Shown here: piece after piece, positions 41,892 through 50,384 of the stretch | Position numbering within the stretch: the first letter of the stretch is position 1 | Layout of the letters: every line of letters starts with the position of its first letter | NCBI RefSeq assembly: GCF_050269735.1 | Contig: NZ_JBNNIX010000003.1 | Coordinates: forward strand, 1-64,000 | DNA: 64,000 bases | DNA from: Paenisporosarcina sp050269735 | Lineage (GTDB): Bacteria > Bacillota > Bacilli > Bacillales_A > Planococcaceae | Reading direction: 5' to 3' | Notes under the pieces: generated by a model | What the model was told of the DNA's origin: nothing | The model's database searches: none | Seen by the model: the letters and a program-made list of their open reading frames with translations, nothing else | Program-made: the position numbers and the translations under genes

Positions 41892-41981
41892 CCTCGATAA
41901 TTACAACCAAGAGTCAGAATAGTATTCTCAGCTCCGGCCAACAACTCAAAAACCGTTCAATATTGATTATAAAACAAAGAA

Positions 41982-42004
41982 AACCTCGCCCAAAAGGCGA
42001 GGTT
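41982..42004 (-). terminator. Terminator of the suf operon
   Basis: AACCTCGCC and its complement enclose CAAAA, with TTTTCTTTG following on the minus strand, 16 bases past the sufB stop. Confidence 0.88.
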
Positions 42005-42019
42005 CGTAAAATTATTGGT

Positions 42020-43417
42020 TTAGCCGATTGAGCCTTCCATTTCGAACTTAATCAAACGGTTCATCTCAACTGCGTATTCCATTGGTAATTCTTTTGTAAA
42101 GGGCTCGATGAAGCCCATAACGATCATTTCAGTTGCTTCTTCCTGTGAAATACCGCGGCTCATCAAGTAGAACAATTGCTCTTCAGATACTTTAGAAACT
42201 TTTGCTTCATGCTCCAAAGAAACATTGTCGTTCAAGATTTCATTGTATGGAATCGTATCCGAAGTCGACAGGTTATCCATGATCAATGTATCACACTCGA
42301 TATTTGAACGGGCACCTGAAGCTTTAGGACCGAAACGAACGACACCACGGTAAGTCACTTTTCCGCCTTGCTTCGAAATTGATTTAGAAATAATTGTCGA
42401 AGATGTGTTCGGAGCCAAGTGAATCATTTTCGCGCCTGCATCCTGATGTTGACCCTTACCTGCTAAAGCAATCGATAATGTCATACCACGTGATCCTTCA
42501 CCTTTTAAGATGACGGCGGGATATTTCATTGTCAATTTAGAACCGATATTTCCGTCAATCCATTCCATCGTAGCGTTCGCTTCACAAACGGCACGTTTCG
42601 TTACTAGGTTATAAACATTGTTCGCCCAGTTTTGGATTGTTGTGTAGCGGCAATATGCATCTTTTTTGATAATAATTTCAACAACCGCACTATGAAGTGA
42701 ATTCGTCGTGTAAACCGGTGCTGTACATCCTTCTACATAATGAACATGTGCGCCTTCATCTACGATGATCAGCGTACGTTCGAATTGCCCCATGTTTTCT
42801 GAGTTAATTCGGAAGTAGGCTTGCAATGGAGTATCCACTTTAATACCAGGTGGCACATAGATAAACGATCCGCCTGACCATACAGCTGAATTCAATGCTG
42901 CGAACTTGTTATCAGAGTTTGGAATAACTGTACCCCAGTGTTTTTTGAACAGTTCTTCGTTTTCACGTAGAGCTGAACCAGTATCTTTAAAGACGATCCC
43001 CATGTCTTCTAATTCTTTTTTCATGTTGTGGTAAACTACCTCAGATTCATACTGAGCAGATACACCAGCCAAGTACTTTTGCTCAGCTTCAGGAATACCA
43101 AGTTTATCAAACGTACGTTTAATTTCTTCTGGTACTTCATCCCATGAAGTTTGAGTTGCTTCCGATGGTTTTACGTAATACGTTATTTCATCGAAGTTCA
43201 GGGAAGCTAGATCTCCACCCCATTGTGGCATTGGTTTTGAGTAGAACAGTTCCAACGATTTCAGACGGTAGTCTAACATCCATTGGGGTTCTTCTTTCAT
43301 ATTTGAAATTGTTTCAACGATTTCACGTGTCAGTCCACGTTTTGAACGGAAAATAGATACGTCTTTGTCGTGGAAACCATATTTGTAATCGCCGATTTCA
43401 GGCATTTTTTTAGCCAT
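42020..43417 (-). CDS. sufB: Fe-S cluster assembly protein SufB
   Basis: A 465-residue scaffold subunit of the SufBCD complex, on which clusters are built from sulfur delivered by SufS-SufU. Its beta-helix core includes KVDTPLQAYFRINSE, the conserved CTAPVY cysteine segment (GCTAPVYTTNSLHSAVVE) and FGPKASGARSNIECDTL. AGGAAAG precedes the ATG. It is the last gene of sufC-sufD-sufS-sufU-sufB, the order of B. subtilis. Confidence 0.94.
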   Translation of the reverse strand: MAKKMPEIGDYKYGFHDKDVSIFRSKRGLTREIVETISNMKEEPQWMLDYRLKSLELFYSKPMPQWGGDLASLNFDEITYYVKPSEATQTSWDEVPEEIKRTFDKLGIPEAEQKYLAGVSAQYESEVVYHNMKKELEDMGIVFKDTGSALRENEELFKKHWGTVIPNSDNKFAALNSAVWSGGSFIYVPPGIKVDTPLQAYFRINSENMGQFERTLIIVDEGAHVHYVEGCTAPVYTTNSLHSAVVEIIIKKDAYCRYTTIQNWANNVYNLVTKRAVCEANATMEWIDGNIGSKLTMKYPAVILKGEGSRGMTLSIALAGKGQHQDAGAKMIHLAPNTSSTIISKSISKQGGKVTYRGVVRFGPKASGARSNIECDTLIMDNLSTSDTIPYNEILNDNVSLEHEAKVSKVSEEQLFYLMSRGISQEEATEMIVMGFIEPFTKELPMEYAVEMNRLIKFEMEGSIG

Positions 43418-43435
43418 AATCTTTCCTCCGTTCTG

Positions 43436-43873
43436 TTACGAATGTGATTCGTTTTCTACACCTTTTTCCATGGCTTTCCAAGCAAGGGTTGCACATTTAA
43501 TACGCGCAGGAAACTTGGCTACACCGGAAAGTGCTTCGATATCACCTAAGTCAATAGAGTCATCATATTCTTTTCCAAGCATCATATCCGAGAAAATTGT
43601 GGATAGTTTTAAAGCATCATCCACTTGCTTCCCTTTTACAGCTTGGGTCATCATGGATGCTGATGCCATGGAAATGGAACATCCTTCCCCATCAAACTTT
43701 GCATCTTGCACAACACCATCAGCAACTTGCAATGTCAAATGAATGCGGTCCCCACAAGTAGGGTTATTCATATCGATTGTCACGCTGTCTTCAAGTGACC
43801 CTTTATTGCGAGGTTTCTTGTAATGATCCATAATCACAGTTCTATAAAGTTGATCTAAATTATTAAAAGACAT
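43436..43873 (-). CDS. sufU: Zn-dependent sulfurtransferase SufU
   Basis: A 145-residue SufU/IscU-fold protein with NPTCGDRIHL, DGEGCSISMASASMM and FPARIKCATLAWKAM, the three cysteine sites. The insertion between the second and third cysteines is typical of SufU, which receives persulfide sulfur from SufS. It overlaps sufS by 11 bases. Confidence 0.94.
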   Translation of the reverse strand: MSFNNLDQLYRTVIMDHYKKPRNKGSLEDSVTIDMNNPTCGDRIHLTLQVADGVVQDAKFDGEGCSISMASASMMTQAVKGKQVDDALKLSTIFSDMMLGKEYDDSIDLGDIEALSGVAKFPARIKCATLAWKAMEKGVENESHS

Positions 43874-45092
43874 CGTTAAAATACTCCTTTGCCGTGTTAA
43901 GTCCAGCCACTAGTCGGTCAATATCCTCTTCCGAATTGTAAACATAGAAACTTGCACGTGCAGTCGCAGTTACTTGCAACCATTTCATTAATGGTTGTGC
44001 ACAATGATGTCCGGCACGTACAGCAATTCCACTCATATCGAGAGCAGTTGCAACATCGTGTGGATGCACATCATCTAAATTGAAAGTCACAAGTCCTGCT
44101 CTTTTTCCAGGATCTTTCGGACCGTACATCGTCAACCCATTGATTGTTGACATGCGTTCCATCGCATAAGCAGCTAATTCGTGCTCATGCTTTTCGATCT
44201 CATCGAGCCCGATTTCTTCCAAGAAATCGATGGCAGCCGCTAAACCAACTGCCCCTGCAATAATCGGCGTGCCCCCTTCAAACTTCCAAGGGAGTTCTTT
44301 CCACGTTGAATCATACAATCCAACGAAATCAATCATCTCGCCACCGAATTCAATCGGCTCCATTTGCTCAAGCAATTCTTTCTTGCCATAAAGAACACCA
44401 ATCCCTGTAGGACCGCACATTTTATGACCAGAAAAAGCAAAGAAATCACAGTCCAGATCTTGCACATCGATACGCATATGAGGTGCAGCTTGTGCACCAT
44501 CTACCACCATAATGGCACCATTTTCATGCGCAATTTGTGTAATTTCTTTAATTGGATTCATTGTGCCAAGAACATTTGAAACATACATGATTGAGACAAT
44601 TTTTGTACGAGGCGTCACGGTTGCGCGAACTTTTTCCAAAGACAAAGTACCGTCTTCTTCTAAATCCACGTATTTTAATACCGCGCCTTTTTGCTTCGCC
44701 AATTGTTGCCAGGGAATGATATTTGAATGATGTTCCATGTAGGTGATGACGATTTCATCGCCTTCCTCCACATTTGCACCACCGTAGCTTTGTGCCACCG
44801 TATTAATTGCCGTTGTCGTACCGCGCATAAAAATGATTTCCTGAGTAGACTTTGCTGAAATGAAGTTACGGACTTTTTCACGTGCCCCTTCATAACTTTC
44901 AGTTGCTCGGTTACCAAGTGTATGAACACCGCGGTGAACATTGGAATTATCGAACTCGTAATATTTTTTTAAGGCTTCAATGACTTGAACGGGTTTTTGA
45001 GATGTTGCCGCACTATCTAGATAGACAAGCGGGTTGCCGTTCACTTCTTGATTCAATATGGGAAAATAGCTTCGAATGTCTTTACTGATCAT
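43863..45092 (-). CDS. sufS: Cysteine desulfurase SufS
   Basis: A 409-residue PLP enzyme that releases sulfur from cysteine. The PLP lysine is in FFAFSGHKMCGPTGIGVLYG, and the active cysteine is in AGHHCAQPLM. The short loop around that cysteine is the class II (SufS) form. It shares one base with the end of sufD. Confidence 0.94.
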   Translation of the reverse strand: MISKDIRSYFPILNQEVNGNPLVYLDSAATSQKPVQVIEALKKYYEFDNSNVHRGVHTLGNRATESYEGAREKVRNFISAKSTQEIIFMRGTTTAINTVAQSYGGANVEEGDEIVITYMEHHSNIIPWQQLAKQKGAVLKYVDLEEDGTLSLEKVRATVTPRTKIVSIMYVSNVLGTMNPIKEITQIAHENGAIMVVDGAQAAPHMRIDVQDLDCDFFAFSGHKMCGPTGIGVLYGKKELLEQMEPIEFGGEMIDFVGLYDSTWKELPWKFEGGTPIIAGAVGLAAAIDFLEEIGLDEIEKHEHELAAYAMERMSTINGLTMYGPKDPGKRAGLVTFNLDDVHPHDVATALDMSGIAVRAGHHCAQPLMKWLQVTATARASFYVYNSEEDIDRLVAGLNTAKEYFNDVF

Positions 45093-46396
45093 TAGCGCAC
45101 TTTCCTTTCAATTACCTCCGTCAGTTGCTTTTTAACGCCTTCAATTGGCAATACATTTACAACTGGCGCAAGGAAACCATGAATAACTAATCGTTCTGCA
45201 TCTTGCTTGGAAATTCCGCGACTCATTAAATAATAAAGTTGAAGTGGATCTACACGACCAACAGAAGCAGCATGTCCTGCTGTAACATCATCTTCATCAA
45301 TTAAAAGAATTGGATTAGCGTCCCCACGTGCTTTTTCATTCAACATCAATACACGAGATTCCTGGACAGCATTTGATTTAGTTGCACCATGTTCGATTTT
45401 ACCAATTCCGTTGAAGATAGAAGAAGCTTCATCTTTCATGACACCATGTTTCAAAATGTATCCTTCGGAATGTTTACCCCAGTGAATGATTTTAGTCGTG
45501 AAGTTTTGCTTTTGATTCCCACGTCCGACGACTACCATTTTCGTATCTCCATAAGAAGCGTCACCCACCAAGTGTGTAACGTTTTCTGAAATTGTATCGC
45601 CATCATTCATTAAACCTAGAGCCCATTCAATTCGCGCATTGCGATTAGCGATCCCGCGACGGTTAACATATGTTGTACCGCCTTTTGCAAGAACATCAAC
45701 AGCTCCGTAAGTAATACGGGCATTGTCTTCAGCGAACACTTCAGAAACAATGTTTACAAGACCAGCTGATTCGGGAACAGTTGAAAGGTAGTTTTCTACA
45801 TAAGTAACTGAGCTATTCGCATCCGCCACAACAATTGTGTGGTTGAATAGAGAAGCTTGTGCATCATCATGCAGGAACACAACTTGAAGTGGTTCAGCTA
45901 ACTCAACATTTTTCGGTACATAAACAAACACGCCACCATTTAACAAAGCTGCATGTAAGCTGGCAAGCTTATGCTCGTCCGATTTCACACCGTTTGTCAT
46001 GAAGTACTTTTGTACAAGGTCGCTATGTTCACGAACAGCAGTGAATATATCTGTAAAAATGACACCTTGTGCTTTTAGCTCCTCAGAAATCTGTAAAAAA
46101 GCCGGTGTATTATTTCGTTGAATATAGACGCTTTTTTGTTCATCATTAACGATGGCTTTCACTTCTTCAGGTAATTCAGCGATTGAAGCAAAAGGTGCGC
46201 TTTTAACTGAATGAACTGGGAAGTTGGTGAAATTCCATTTATCAATTTTCGTTTTATCTGGTGTTGGCATTGGCAAATTTTCTGCCGCTAGTAAAGCTTG
46301 TACACGATATTCAGCAAACCAAGAAGGTTCTTGCTTAGCCGATGAATAGGAGCGTACATCTTGTTCGGTTAATGCCAATTTTGTTTCAACCGTCAT
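45092..46396 (-). CDS. sufD: Fe-S cluster assembly protein SufD
   Basis: A 434-residue paralogue of SufB with the same beta-helix core (VFVYVPKNVELAEPLQVVF, HLVGDASYGDTKMV, NPILLIDEDDVTAGHAAS, LYYLMSRGISKQDAERL). It forms the SufBCD scaffold with sufB and sufC and is involved in iron delivery. GGAGGAGACAT lies before the ATG. Confidence 0.93.
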   Translation of the reverse strand: MTVETKLALTEQDVRSYSSAKQEPSWFAEYRVQALLAAENLPMPTPDKTKIDKWNFTNFPVHSVKSAPFASIAELPEEVKAIVNDEQKSVYIQRNNTPAFLQISEELKAQGVIFTDIFTAVREHSDLVQKYFMTNGVKSDEHKLASLHAALLNGGVFVYVPKNVELAEPLQVVFLHDDAQASLFNHTIVVADANSSVTYVENYLSTVPESAGLVNIVSEVFAEDNARITYGAVDVLAKGGTTYVNRRGIANRNARIEWALGLMNDGDTISENVTHLVGDASYGDTKMVVVGRGNQKQNFTTKIIHWGKHSEGYILKHGVMKDEASSIFNGIGKIEHGATKSNAVQESRVLMLNEKARGDANPILLIDEDDVTAGHAASVGRVDPLQLYYLMSRGISKQDAERLVIHGFLAPVVNVLPIEGVKKQLTEVIERKVR

Positions 46397-46411
46397 GTGT
46401 ATGTCTCCTCC

Positions 46412-47191
46412 TTACGCTTCTTGACCTACAGTTTCGTCTTCAATTCCTAATTCTTCTTTAATCCAATCGTAACCTTGTGCTTCCAGTTTATGAGCAAGTT
46501 CCGGTCCACCGGATTTCACAACACGACCTTGCATCATTACGTGAACATGATCAGGCGTGATGTAGTTAAGTAATCGCTGATAGTGAGTGATAATCAAACA
46601 ACCGAAGCCTTCACCGCGCATTTGATTGATTCCTTTTGAAACGACTTTAAGTGCATCAATATCAAGACCAGAGTCAATCTCGTCAAGAATCGCAAATTTT
46701 GGTTGAAGCATCATTAATTGCAGAATTTCGTTACGTTTTTTCTCACCACCAGAGAAACCTTCGTTTAAGTAGCGTTGAGCCATGTCTTGGTCCATTTCAA
46801 GATATTCCATTTTGGAATCAAGTTCACGGATGAATTTCATGATGGAAATTTCATCGCCTTCTTCTCGACGAGAGTTAATAGCAGAGCGTAAGAAGTCAGC
46901 ATTTGTAACACCCGTGATTTCACTTGGGTATTGCATAGCTAGGAAAAGACCTGCTTGTGCACGCTCATCAACTTCCATTTCCAGTACATCTTCACCGTCT
47001 AAAGTGACTGAACCAGATGTTACTTCATATTTAGGGTGACCCATGATTGCTGAGGCTAATGTTGATTTACCAGTACCATTTGGTCCCATAATTGCGTGAA
47101 TTTCGTTTGTATTAAGTGTAAGGTTCAATCCTTTAAGAATCTCCTTACCATCAATGGCAACGTGAAGATCTTGAATAACTAAAGTCGACAT
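46412..47191 (-). CDS. sufC: Fe-S assembly ATPase SufC
   Basis: A 259-residue ABC-type ATPase with Walker A GPNGTGKSTLA, signature FSGGEKKRNEI and Walker B FAILDEIDSGLD. It drives shape changes of the SufBCD scaffold rather than transport. First gene of the operon, with GGAGG before the ATG and a sigma-A-like promoter at 47252-47280. Confidence 0.95.
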   Translation of the reverse strand: MSTLVIQDLHVAIDGKEILKGLNLTLNTNEIHAIMGPNGTGKSTLASAIMGHPKYEVTSGSVTLDGEDVLEMEVDERAQAGLFLAMQYPSEITGVTNADFLRSAINSRREEGDEISIMKFIRELDSKMEYLEMDQDMAQRYLNEGFSGGEKKRNEILQLMMLQPKFAILDEIDSGLDIDALKVVSKGINQMRGEGFGCLIITHYQRLLNYITPDHVHVMMQGRVVKSGGPELAHKLEAQGYDWIKEELGIEDETVGQEA

Positions 47192-47251
47192 TTTGTAACC
47201 TCCATATTATAAATGAACGGAAAATCCCATTCTTAATTTATTATCATTCTA

Positions 47252-47280
47252 ATCTTAACCGAATTATCAAGCCCTTGCAA
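47252..47280 (-). promoter_or_regulatory. Sigma-A promoter of the suf operon
   Basis: Minus strand: TTGCAA (47275-47280), 17 bases, TAAGAT (47252-47257). Just downstream TGATAAT (47240-47246) matches one half of a Fur/PerR-type 7-1-7 box, but the other half is poor, so iron or peroxide control is not claimed. Confidence 0.55.
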
Positions 47281-47433
47281 ATCTTTTAGAACCCCTATTA
47301 AATATATGAAAATCGTTTAGACAATTGAAATTCACTAATATCAGCAGGTGTTATCAATGGCGTTCATATCAATTTTCCCATTTTCAATAAAGCACTTCTA
47401 ATTGAGAATTGATTTCACTAAGAAACGACAAAA

Positions 47434-47463
47434 AAAGTCAATGAACCGTGGCTCACTGACTTT
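47434..47463 (-). terminator. Terminator after the small ATT-start ORF
   Basis: AAAGTCA and TGA pair with TCA and TGACTTT (one mismatch) around an 8-base loop; seven T residues follow on the minus strand, 12 bases after the stop codon at 47476. Confidence 0.75.
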
Positions 47464-47475
47464 CATTATTAATTG

Positions 47476-47670
47476 TTATACTTCTCTATGGGCTTGTCGC
47501 TCTAATCGAGCAGCTACTTTGTGGCCAATTTCATGATCTCGCTCACGTTGCATTTCGATTTTAATTCGTAAATCGGAGTTATTTTGGTAATCAACCAGTC
47601 CAACACCATGTGCGCTTCTAAATGCTTGGTCCATACGTTCTGTGTAGGTAAAATCTAGCGATTGGATAAT
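47476..47670 (-). CDS. Small helical protein with apparent ATT start, unknown
   Basis: Read directly from the minus strand. A frame of 64 codons has a stop two codons before an ATT at 47670; GAAAGGA sits 7 bases before that ATT, good spacing for a start. The first in-frame ATG (47634) would give 52 residues but has no ribosome site. The product is polar, with a basic and acidic helical second half (RIKIEMQRERDHEIGH, then AARLERQAHREV). A terminator follows. ATT starts are rare and known for infC, where they allow self-control. Not recognised. Confidence 0.45.
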   Translation of the reverse strand: MIQSLDFTYTERMDQAFRSAHGVGLVDYQNNSDLRIKIEMQRERDHEIGHKVAARLERQAHREV

Positions 47671-47760
47671 GAATCATTCCTTTCAAATTTTCAACCTACT
47701 TAATGCAAGTTGTTATCCTTCACAATTATATATATACCCCAATAAAACGAGGTTAAACAA

Positions 47761-47795
47761 AAAAAGTTCGACCGAATGAACGGACGAACTTTTTT
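47761..47795 (-). terminator. Terminator of the lipoprotein gene
   Basis: AAAAAGTTCG plus CCG pairs with CGG plus CGAACTTTTT (one mismatch), T-runs on both sides. Confidence 0.85.
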
Positions 47796-47805
47796 GTCTT
47801 ACTTC

Positions 47806-48342
47806 TTATAAAGAAACTTCATTTAAAATGCTTGAACCAACCAAACCGATTTCTTCGAGTACCGCATTTAACTCTGTGTCAGCTTCTTGGAATTTCACAT
47901 TTGCTTCATCCAACTTAACATCGCCTTCAGAAACTAAAGCTTGTGATTTCATTGTGTAAGCTTCATGCATTTTAGTAAGTGCACTTTCGATTGCTTCTTG
48001 ATGTTTTGTCAAAGCTTTAGGAACTTCCATTGCTTCTACTTTTGCTGCCGCATTGTCTGCAGAGACTTTTGCAGCATCTTTCATTGTTTTCAGTTCGGCA
48101 CCTTCAGGAAGTGCAGCTTCGCCTTGAGCAATTTCAAACGTGTTTAGGTCAGCATCAACCTCATTAATTGATTGGGAAATTGATAAGTAAAACTTCATCA
48201 TGTCTGCAGCTGGGTTTGCTTTTTCTTCAGTCTTTGCTGCACCTGCACCATTTGTTGTTGTTTCAGGCGTTTCTTCTTTCTCAGAAGTACATGCCGCTAG
48301 AACGATGGTAAGTGAAGCTACTAATAGTAATAATTTTTTCAT
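47806..48342 (-). CDS. Helical lipoprotein, unknown function
   Basis: A 178-residue protein with a lipoprotein signal (MKKLLLLV, IVLAAC lipobox near residue 18), a Glu/Thr/Ala-rich linker of about 30 residues, and a helical C-terminal domain. ATG 48342 has AAAGGAGATTTACTC upstream, so the nine codons before it are not coding. It stands alone with its own terminator. Not recognised; helical surface lipoproteins of this type are often envelope stress or adhesion proteins, but nothing here decides. Confidence 0.75.
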   Translation of the reverse strand: MKKLLLLVASLTIVLAACTSEKEETPETTTNGAGAAKTEEKANPAADMMKFYLSISQSINEVDADLNTFEIAQGEAALPEGAELKTMKDAAKVSADNAAAKVEAMEVPKALTKHQEAIESALTKMHEAYTMKSQALVSEGDVKLDEANVKFQEADTELNAVLEEIGLVGSSILNEVSL

Positions 48343-48442
48343 GAGTAAATCTCCTTTAAATGTGGTCAATTCGCTTTGCTATCCTACCATAACAAAAGTC
48401 CCACTGTAAAGGTTTTACAAAATAGTCGAAACTCATTGAATA

Positions 48443-48646
48443 TTATGATTCCAAAGAGTCGCGGTTACTCGTTTTTTCACGTGCGAAGCGATTTACGATT
48501 AATGCCAATGCTCGATCGCCCGTTACATTTATTGCCGTTCCAAAACTATCCTGCGATAAGTAAAGAGCAATCATTAATGCAATCATCGTTTCGTTGAATC
48601 CTAACATCGAACTTAATAAGCCTATTGCAGCCATGACAGCTCTCAT
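48443..48646 (-). pseudogene. Remnant of a DAACS-type symporter (C-terminal end)
   Basis: A 67-codon frame whose first 50 residues match the end of dicarboxylate/amino acid:cation symporters (GltP/TcyP type): a hydrophobic helix, then SQDSFGTAINVTGDRALALIVNRFA. Such transporters have about 400 residues; the first 350 are missing and not found in other frames upstream. There is no ribosome site before the frame. It is read as a deletion relic. Confidence 0.65.
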
Positions 48647-48804
48647 TCAAAACAGACGGTTTTTTTGTTTAAAGCTTGCTAGGTATGAAGGAGATTTAAT
48701 CGGAATAGTCATTGATTTATTCAGCATGAACAAGTACTTATCTGTTTTCACCTACAAATCCACTTAAGACAATGTAATTTCTATAAAGAAAAAACTCCAA
48801 AAAT

Positions 48805-48826
48805 AGACGCCGGTTTCCCGACGTCT
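48805..48826 (-). terminator. Terminator of the met operon
   Basis: AGACG-CGG and CCG-CGTCT arms enclose a short loop, followed by ATTTTTGG on the minus strand, 10 bases past the metQ stop. Confidence 0.7.
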
Positions 48827-48836
48827 TTACTGCTAA

Positions 48837-49658
48837 CTATTTTTCAACAGGAACGACCGAGCCGCCCCATTCATCCATAATAAAATCTTGAATTTCTTTC
48901 GATTTCAACACTTCAACTAAAGCTTTAATTTCTTTCTTGTCTTCATCGCCAGTTTTAACTGCAATGATGTTTACATAAGGTGAATCTGTATTTTCAATTG
49001 CAATTGAATCTTCCAAAGGATTCAAACCGGCATCAATTGCATAGTTAGAATTGATCAACACTGCGTCGCCTTCTTCATTTTCATACAGCTTAACAAGAAG
49101 TGCTGCTTCATATTCCGCATCGAATTGAAGGTCTTTAGGATTTTCAACAATGTCTTTTACTTCGGCAGTTGTTTTATCAATGCCTTCTTTTAATTTAATT
49201 AAGCCTTCAGCTTCCAACATGGAAAGAACTCGACCATGGTCAGCAACAGAATTACTGATTAAAATTGTTGCACCTTTAGGTAGATCATCTAATGATTTGT
49301 ATTTTTTCGAGTATACGCCTATTGGCTCGATATGAATACCGCCTGCATTGACGAAATCATATCCATTATCCGCAATTTGTGACTCCAAGTAAGGAATGTG
49401 CTGGAAGTAGTTTGCATCCAGATCCCCAGCATCTAAATCTTTATTCGGCAAAATGTAATCCTGGTAAGTTTCGATTTTAAGTTCGATTCCTTTTTTCTCA
49501 AGCAACGGTTTTGCTTGTTCTAGGATTTCTGCATGAGGTACGTTAGAAGCCCCAACAACTAGCTCTTTGCTGTCTCCTGAAGACGAATTATCTCCACCGC
49601 AAGCTGCAAGTGTAATGACACTTGCCGATAATAAAATTCCTGCTACAAATTTCTTCAT
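48837..49658 (-). CDS. metQ: Methionine ABC transporter substrate-binding lipoprotein
   Basis: A 273-residue NlpA-family protein with lipoprotein signal (MKKFVAGILL, LAACGG lipobox) and the methionine-binding lobes (VGASNVPHAEIL, YFQHIPYLESQ, NSNYAIDAGL). AGGGAGAG precedes the ATG. Last gene of metN-metP-metQ. Confidence 0.93.
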   Translation of the reverse strand: MKKFVAGILLSASVITLAACGGDNSSSGDSKELVVGASNVPHAEILEQAKPLLEKKGIELKIETYQDYILPNKDLDAGDLDANYFQHIPYLESQIADNGYDFVNAGGIHIEPIGVYSKKYKSLDDLPKGATILISNSVADHGRVLSMLEAEGLIKLKEGIDKTTAEVKDIVENPKDLQFDAEYEAALLVKLYENEEGDAVLINSNYAIDAGLNPLEDSIAIENTDSPYVNIIAVKTGDEDKKEIKALVEVLKSKEIQDFIMDEWGGSVVPVEK

Positions 49659-49715
49659 GAATGTCTCTCCCTTTTTGTTGTGTATTTTATCGAGTATAAA
49701 CCCGACGAAACCAAA

Positions 49716-50384
49716 TTAACGTTTATCTGCTTTTGTTGTAATCGCATCTCCCACCCATTGGATGACGAAGACAATGAGTAAAATTAGAATCGTGGAGACA
49801 ATTGTTACATCTTCACGACTTCGTTGGAAGCCATCTAGGAACGCTAAGTTACCAAGACCACCGGCTCCGATTATGCCGGCCATTGCCGTATAACCAACCA
49901 GTGCGATAGCAGTAACGGTAAGCCCTGAGATTAATGCCGGTAAAGACTCTGGAAGCAGCACCTTCCATATAATAGTAGAAGTTTTCGCTCCCATCGAGCG
50001 AGCTGCTTCTATTACCCCTTTATCGATTTCACGTAATGCAATCAGTACCATGCGTGCATAGAATGGTGCTGCACCGATAATTAGTGCAGGTAATGCAGCG
50101 TTTGCCCCACGAATCGTATCGAGTAAAAATTTAGTGAACGGAATCAATAAAATAATTAAAATGATAAACGGAATCGATCGGAAAATATTTACGAATGCCC
50201 CTGTTAACCAGTAGACTATTTTGTTTGCCCATAATTGATGAGGGCTAGTAAGAAATAGTAGTATTCCTAGTGCCAAACCGATAATGAAAGTCAGACCGGT
50301 AGCCATTGCTGTCATATATAAAGTTTCAAGTGTGGCTTCCCACATTTTTTCCCAGTCCACATTCGGTAGAAGGTTTTCAATCAT
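49716..50384 (-). CDS. metP: Methionine ABC transporter permease
   Basis: A 222-residue permease with five or six helices and the EAA loop (EAARSMGAKTSTIIWKVLLPESLP) that contacts MetN. It overlaps metN by 8 bases (7 residues of coupling). Confidence 0.93.
   Translation of the reverse strand: MIENLLPNVDWEKMWEATLETLYMTAMATGLTFIIGLALGILLFLTSPHQLWANKIVYWLTGAFVNIFRSIPFIILIILLIPFTKFLLDTIRGANAALPALIIGAAPFYARMVLIALREIDKGVIEAARSMGAKTSTIIWKVLLPESLPALISGLTVTAIALVGYTAMAGIIGAGGLGNLAFLDGFQRSREDVTIVSTILILLIVFVIQWVGDAITTKADKR

Larger units (their letters stand above)
41261..41981. other. About 720-bp intergenic region built of repeats
   Basis: Between yunF and sufB I see no credible gene. It contains two copies of a 63-65 bp direct repeat, arrays B and C, a 23-bp fragment shared with the rocD-rocA repeats, and the sufB terminator. 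Open frames crossing array C have repetitive translations and no ribosome site. Confidence 0.7.

Noticed and set aside
41710..42031. Plus-strand frames across array C
   Set aside because: The 21-bp period creates repetitive peptides without a ribosome site; one also runs through the suf terminator into sufB.
47236..47252. Fur or PerR box at the suf promoter
   Set aside because: Only one half (TGATAAT) matches; the other half has several mismatches.
47806..48369. Upstream start of the lipoprotein gene at 48369
   Set aside because: It adds nine non-signal residues before the MKK signal peptide and would read through the ribosome site at 48350.
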